From Gardnerella swidsinskii (GTDB taxonomy: Bacteria; Actinomycetota; Actinomycetes; Actinomycetales; Bifidobacteriaceae), in contig NZ_QJVB01000004.1 of assembly GCF_003397705.1 (NCBI RefSeq), positions 62,001-126,000 on the forward strand: DNA of 64,000 nucleotides. Direction: 5' to 3'. This document shows, in pieces, positions 62,001 to 64,000 of the stretch. The stretch's first letter is position 1. Each line of letters opens with the position of its first letter. The notes under the pieces are model-generated. The model ran no database searches. It saw nothing but the letters and a program-made list of their open reading frames with translations, and was not told the origin of the DNA. The translations under genes were made by a program, and so were the position numbers.

Positions 62001-64000
62001 AAGACAGCATGCCTGAATGCTGGCCTAAAGCGCAAAATGCTACTAAGCGTAATGTTTGGTTTGTAAAAGATGCTCCTAAGACGGGCGATGACGGTAAGGA
62101 GTTGAAGCCTGGAGATCCTGTAAAGAAAGACTTGCAAGACAAAGTCTTGGCTAAAATCAAGCGTATTTACAGAACTTGGATGCGCAACAAGTATAGTGCT
62201 CAGCTGCAAGATGGCAAGAATCCTAAAGTTTTGCCAAATTACGTGTTTGTAAAGTACGTAAAGATTACGTTCTGGGATAACTCGACTACTGTTATACCTG
62301 TTGTATTCCCGTATGTTGATTACGAGAAGCCAACGTTGGATGTAAAAGTGAGCGTGAATAATGGAAATCCTGTTGATGCTCCAGCTGATGGTTTGAAGAT
62401 TCCTGTTAATAGCAAAATTAAGTTCTGGGTTAAAGGTCATGACGATAAGAGGATTTTGCTTGGCGTAAAGCCGCAGGAAGCTACCGACTACTTTACTAAC
62501 GATAAAAATAAGAGATTCTTTGATAGTAAAAAAGTTGTTGTGCGCAATGATTTCGATATGATTACCACTCCGCGTGACAAAAAGAATGATTGCGATACTC
62601 GCGGTTGCGGCGATTTTACTACAATAAGCTACGATCAATTCATTCATAAAAATGGTGAATCTGATAGTAAGACGGATCAAGTTGGCTGGGTTACTAACAG
62701 CAAAAATTCTAAAGATGATGGTTCTCCTACAGTATTAGTGGGCGATCAGAATAGAAATCACGGTGTGCATGATTTGATATTCCATGGTTGGGATGCTGCA
62801 GGTAATTCCGTAATAAAGAAAATTAAGCTGATTATTGTATCTCCTGGCTATGGTTTGCCAAACGTTTGGTGGGATAAGAAGCCGAATGGACATTATGTTG
62901 GGCGAGTGAATCCTTGGGATGAAGATAAGCGCGTGCGCTCGATTATGGTTAGGATTTGGGCGCGCGGTAAGGAAAAGCCTAGGAAGGATCATAACTACGA
63001 TAAGCTGTGTCCAAATGATGGCAGTTGCTACGGCATTGTTATTCAGCGAGACGGTAATAAGAAGACTGATCTTTGGCATCAGGTTAATACTTTTAATCAC
63101 AATAATGATGCTGCAAGCCCGGATGGGTCTAGAGCTGCTGAGGATAGAGCTGCTTTAGAGGACAGAGATGCAGTTGATGACAAGGCAGCTGACGGCAAGT
63201 CGGCTGACGGTAAGGCGGCTGACGGTAAGGCGAAAGTTGACAATAAAGCTAAAGCTGATAGCGAAAAAACTGATAATGCCAAACCAAGGGAGAACTCTAC
63301 CCAAAATCAGCAGGATGAGCAAGCTAATAAGCCTCAAACTAGCAACAAGCCTGCTTCCTTGAAGATTTCAAAAGCAACCAAGAAGGATACTAAGAAGAAT
63401 TCTAAGAATAAGACAGCTAAGAATAGTTCTAAGAAGAATTCTAAAAAGCGCAATGCTCCTGGAAAGCGCAGTAAAGTAAGATTTGCTGTGCTAAACGAAG
63501 GTGATTCTTCTAAGAATGCGAATACTCAGAAATCTGAAGTACAAAAATCTGAAGTAAGTAATGGTAAAAAACAGAGTGATGCTGCTAATACTGCAGAAAA
63601 CGGTAGCGCAAGCAAAGATAATAAAGGCAGTAACGATAGCAAGGACTCTAAGAACGTCAAGGATTCTGAAGATGCTAAGTCAGAAGAATCTAAGGGTCAG
63701 GATCGAGATGCTGAAGGAGAAGATCGTTCTGCTAAAAAAACTGCGAAAAGTAACGATGATTGGCGTAAAGAATTTAGTAAGCGCATTCTTACAGCAAAGC
63801 TTGGAGATCATATCAAGGGTTGCACTGCTAACGGCGGCGATAAATGCGAAATTACTTTTGATCCTGTAACTGGAAATATTACGATTCCGGAATACTTTGC
63901 AGAAATTGGTTCCAGAATTTACGTAGACACTTACTCTGTGCCGGAAAATAATCCAGATTGGCGTCAAGATAAACTTTGGAAGCTTATGGAGCCAGGCAAT
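59042..64000 (+). CDS. Very large exported protein of unknown function (3' end outside window)
   Basis: The frame is open from ATG 59042 to the last base: 1653 codons without a stop. GGTGGAAACA precedes the ATG. A ~78-residue basic N-terminus rich in Arg, Ala and Lys leads to a hydrophobic export segment (TVLVCSLSVAMLLPICI) and a likely cleavage at TAVA. An Asn/Ser-rich linker and a short FASPF/FGSPF repeat (59589-59650) follow. Then come ~1150 residues of globular, Tyr/Asn/Asp-rich sequence with scattered Cys. From ~63100 to ~63740 is a Lys/Asp/Ala/Ser-rich low-complexity region with repeats such as AADGKSADGK. I do not recognise a family. It lies 111 bases after the sortase gene in the same direction, so an accessory pilin or anchored adhesin is possible; the C-terminus would show this. 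Confidence 0.85.
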   Translation, partial: MKSIWTIMLNVLVRIGQLTQCATRVAKRTTQNMYRVAKSAAERLASRVSNRLDDRIANCVNKRSSKRESVFAYRAFSSSFATALKTVLVCSLSVAMLLPICITAETAVALDSANNSANNSTKSDPKSDSNSNSNNPDSNPDLSASSQSSALQSFDNSQGSVDSGNLLSRSFNPSAGSGAGVPFASPFASQFDSPFGSPFGSQPKSLFERAAEEERAKAQNRDAKNYSARESYEVYRPGCNKDYALGACITTDGDGAGLRATNGHDLDVNSLGYNLESSDQFASAATRPRGHYENGSVPEDPSGTDHYGATYFTPYPKGTFIMGRLRNMAFNYKGSGVDRINLPIDDTADFVFVKRTPKLSGGGFVWDIIFNAGGRTQGAGAALDYFTIPKGQILDKGSEGGRQYIQRVLYSGREATALYKKNQGNNNPPRETCSFSWDNPNGLCSIKTDGNDFDSGDDLVAAWNKMRGTDDSKNGNYSRILPDAVTTEDLGSSDAIGWCRDGQGLDCIRSSSYGALDEGDLKVVPKVEGSYNRGYSPAYVALVQNLYRSIKDDTQRVFSFVNNIKSGEIAYTYKIHFTTTTSTTKNNSYCSSNNVGDGTGCENFSFFYAAGSYYGKRQSKGFYGATDPFGVTKASKYSMTNFGRDANFYMYTVMHQQWYGAPRIMDIQAPRYHFLKGTGLGPYNSDSGNYLEHRHISFSSVLLGIVNQPLGTSYLMNENQDIRLLPDYYSPNNGYARGNQWFRNPGMNDHNTKDSEPGRHKLELRYNDRTYHMSETQDLWYRVITQADVFKPLQTEEYDENNKTPKYYSYDQPLPNPLIIDNRDNNAGFVNFVGKRSDLYRQVMAFDPNLFPPVNKDEYGSRHRYGSIKQKKGSKTNDYPLDANYLTNNPDGDSNTPLKNLAVYKAEWTNKWGDESRSNTLQDADLSVAAKVPIVSVVNPCGHSKILDEYKDKINGQSRSSISFRSIDSDDNSAANNDRAAMGEDREDSMPECWPKAQNATKRNVWFVKDAPKTGDDGKELKPGDPVKKDLQDKVLAKIKRIYRTWMRNKYSAQLQDGKNPKVLPNYVFVKYVKITFWDNSTTVIPVVFPYVDYEKPTLDVKVSVNNGNPVDAPADGLKIPVNSKIKFWVKGHDDKRILLGVKPQEATDYFTNDKNKRFFDSKKVVVRNDFDMITTPRDKKNDCDTRGCGDFTTISYDQFIHKNGESDSKTDQVGWVTNSKNSKDDGSPTVLVGDQNRNHGVHDLIFHGWDAAGNSVIKKIKLIIVSPGYGLPNVWWDKKPNGHYVGRVNPWDEDKRVRSIMVRIWARGKEKPRKDHNYDKLCPNDGSCYGIVIQRDGNKKTDLWHQVNTFNHNNDAASPDGSRAAEDRAALEDRDAVDDKAADGKSADGKAADGKAKVDNKAKADSEKTDNAKPRENSTQNQQDEQANKPQTSNKPASLKISKATKKDTKKNSKNKTAKNSSKKNSKKRNAPGKRSKVRFAVLNEGDSSKNANTQKSEVQKSEVSNGKKQSDAANTAENGSASKDNKGSNDSKDSKNVKDSEDAKSEESKGQDRDAEGEDRSAKKTAKSNDDWRKEFSKRILTAKLGDHIKGCTANGGDKCEITFDPVTGNITIPEYFAEIGSRIYVDTYSVPENNPDWRQDKLWKLMEPGN

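Overview
The window looks like chromosomal DNA of a Bifidobacteriaceae actinobacterium, most likely Gardnerella. This rests on: a type I (single-chain) fatty acid synthase with a holo-ACP synthase close by; actinobacterial-type RpoB and RpoC; AT-rich codon use for that family; and many sortase-anchored surface proteins. Genus is inferred from protein character and layout, not from a marker search.

Layout. (1) 1-3972: 3' end of the type I fatty acid synthase gene, running off the left edge. (2) 4493-13654, minus: a 3053-residue wall-anchored repeat protein lying between fas and acpS (14227-14709). An 11-G tract sits upstream of its promoter. (3) tRNA-Gly, then an exported GH25 muramidase with near-identical C-terminal LGFP-like repeats. 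(4) 16733-34269: a cell-surface glycopolymer locus. It holds a polyprenyl-phosphate-sugar type GT2 and two paralogous multi-pass membrane proteins. A phosphocholine module follows: a winged-helix/LicC/LicA fusion, LicB and LicD. Then come an acyltransferase, a Wzm/Wzt-type ABC exporter, a GT4, a galactofuranosyltransferase-like GT2 and UDP-galactopyranose mutase. The simplest reading is a galactofuranose-containing polymer modified with phosphocholine and acyl groups and exported by the ABC pair. (5) 34548-43088: tRNA-Ser, RmlB, an EamA permease, prs, an ACT protein with a UPF0210 protein, a membrane-anchored protein of unknown function, MutY and a TrmL-like methyltransferase. (6) 43939-51595: rpoB and rpoC. 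(7) 51596-54447: an accessory patch with an AT-rich ORF6N/phospholipase-D-like gene between 50-bp direct repeats, and a HigBA-like toxin-antitoxin pair separated by an 18-bp tandem array. (8) 54448-64000: a pilus region (10-G tract, LPMTG pilin, class C sortase) and a very large exported protein that is open to the right edge.

Three themes stand out. Two long poly-G tracts precede two different surface-protein genes and look like phase-variation switches. At least five copies of a nested-palindrome repeat and several copies of a second short repeat fill the spacers from 34 kb to 55 kb, one pair bracketing the ORF6N gene. A complete phosphocholine-decoration module is built into the surface-polymer locus, with a DNA-binding-like domain fused to the kinase/cytidylyltransferase.
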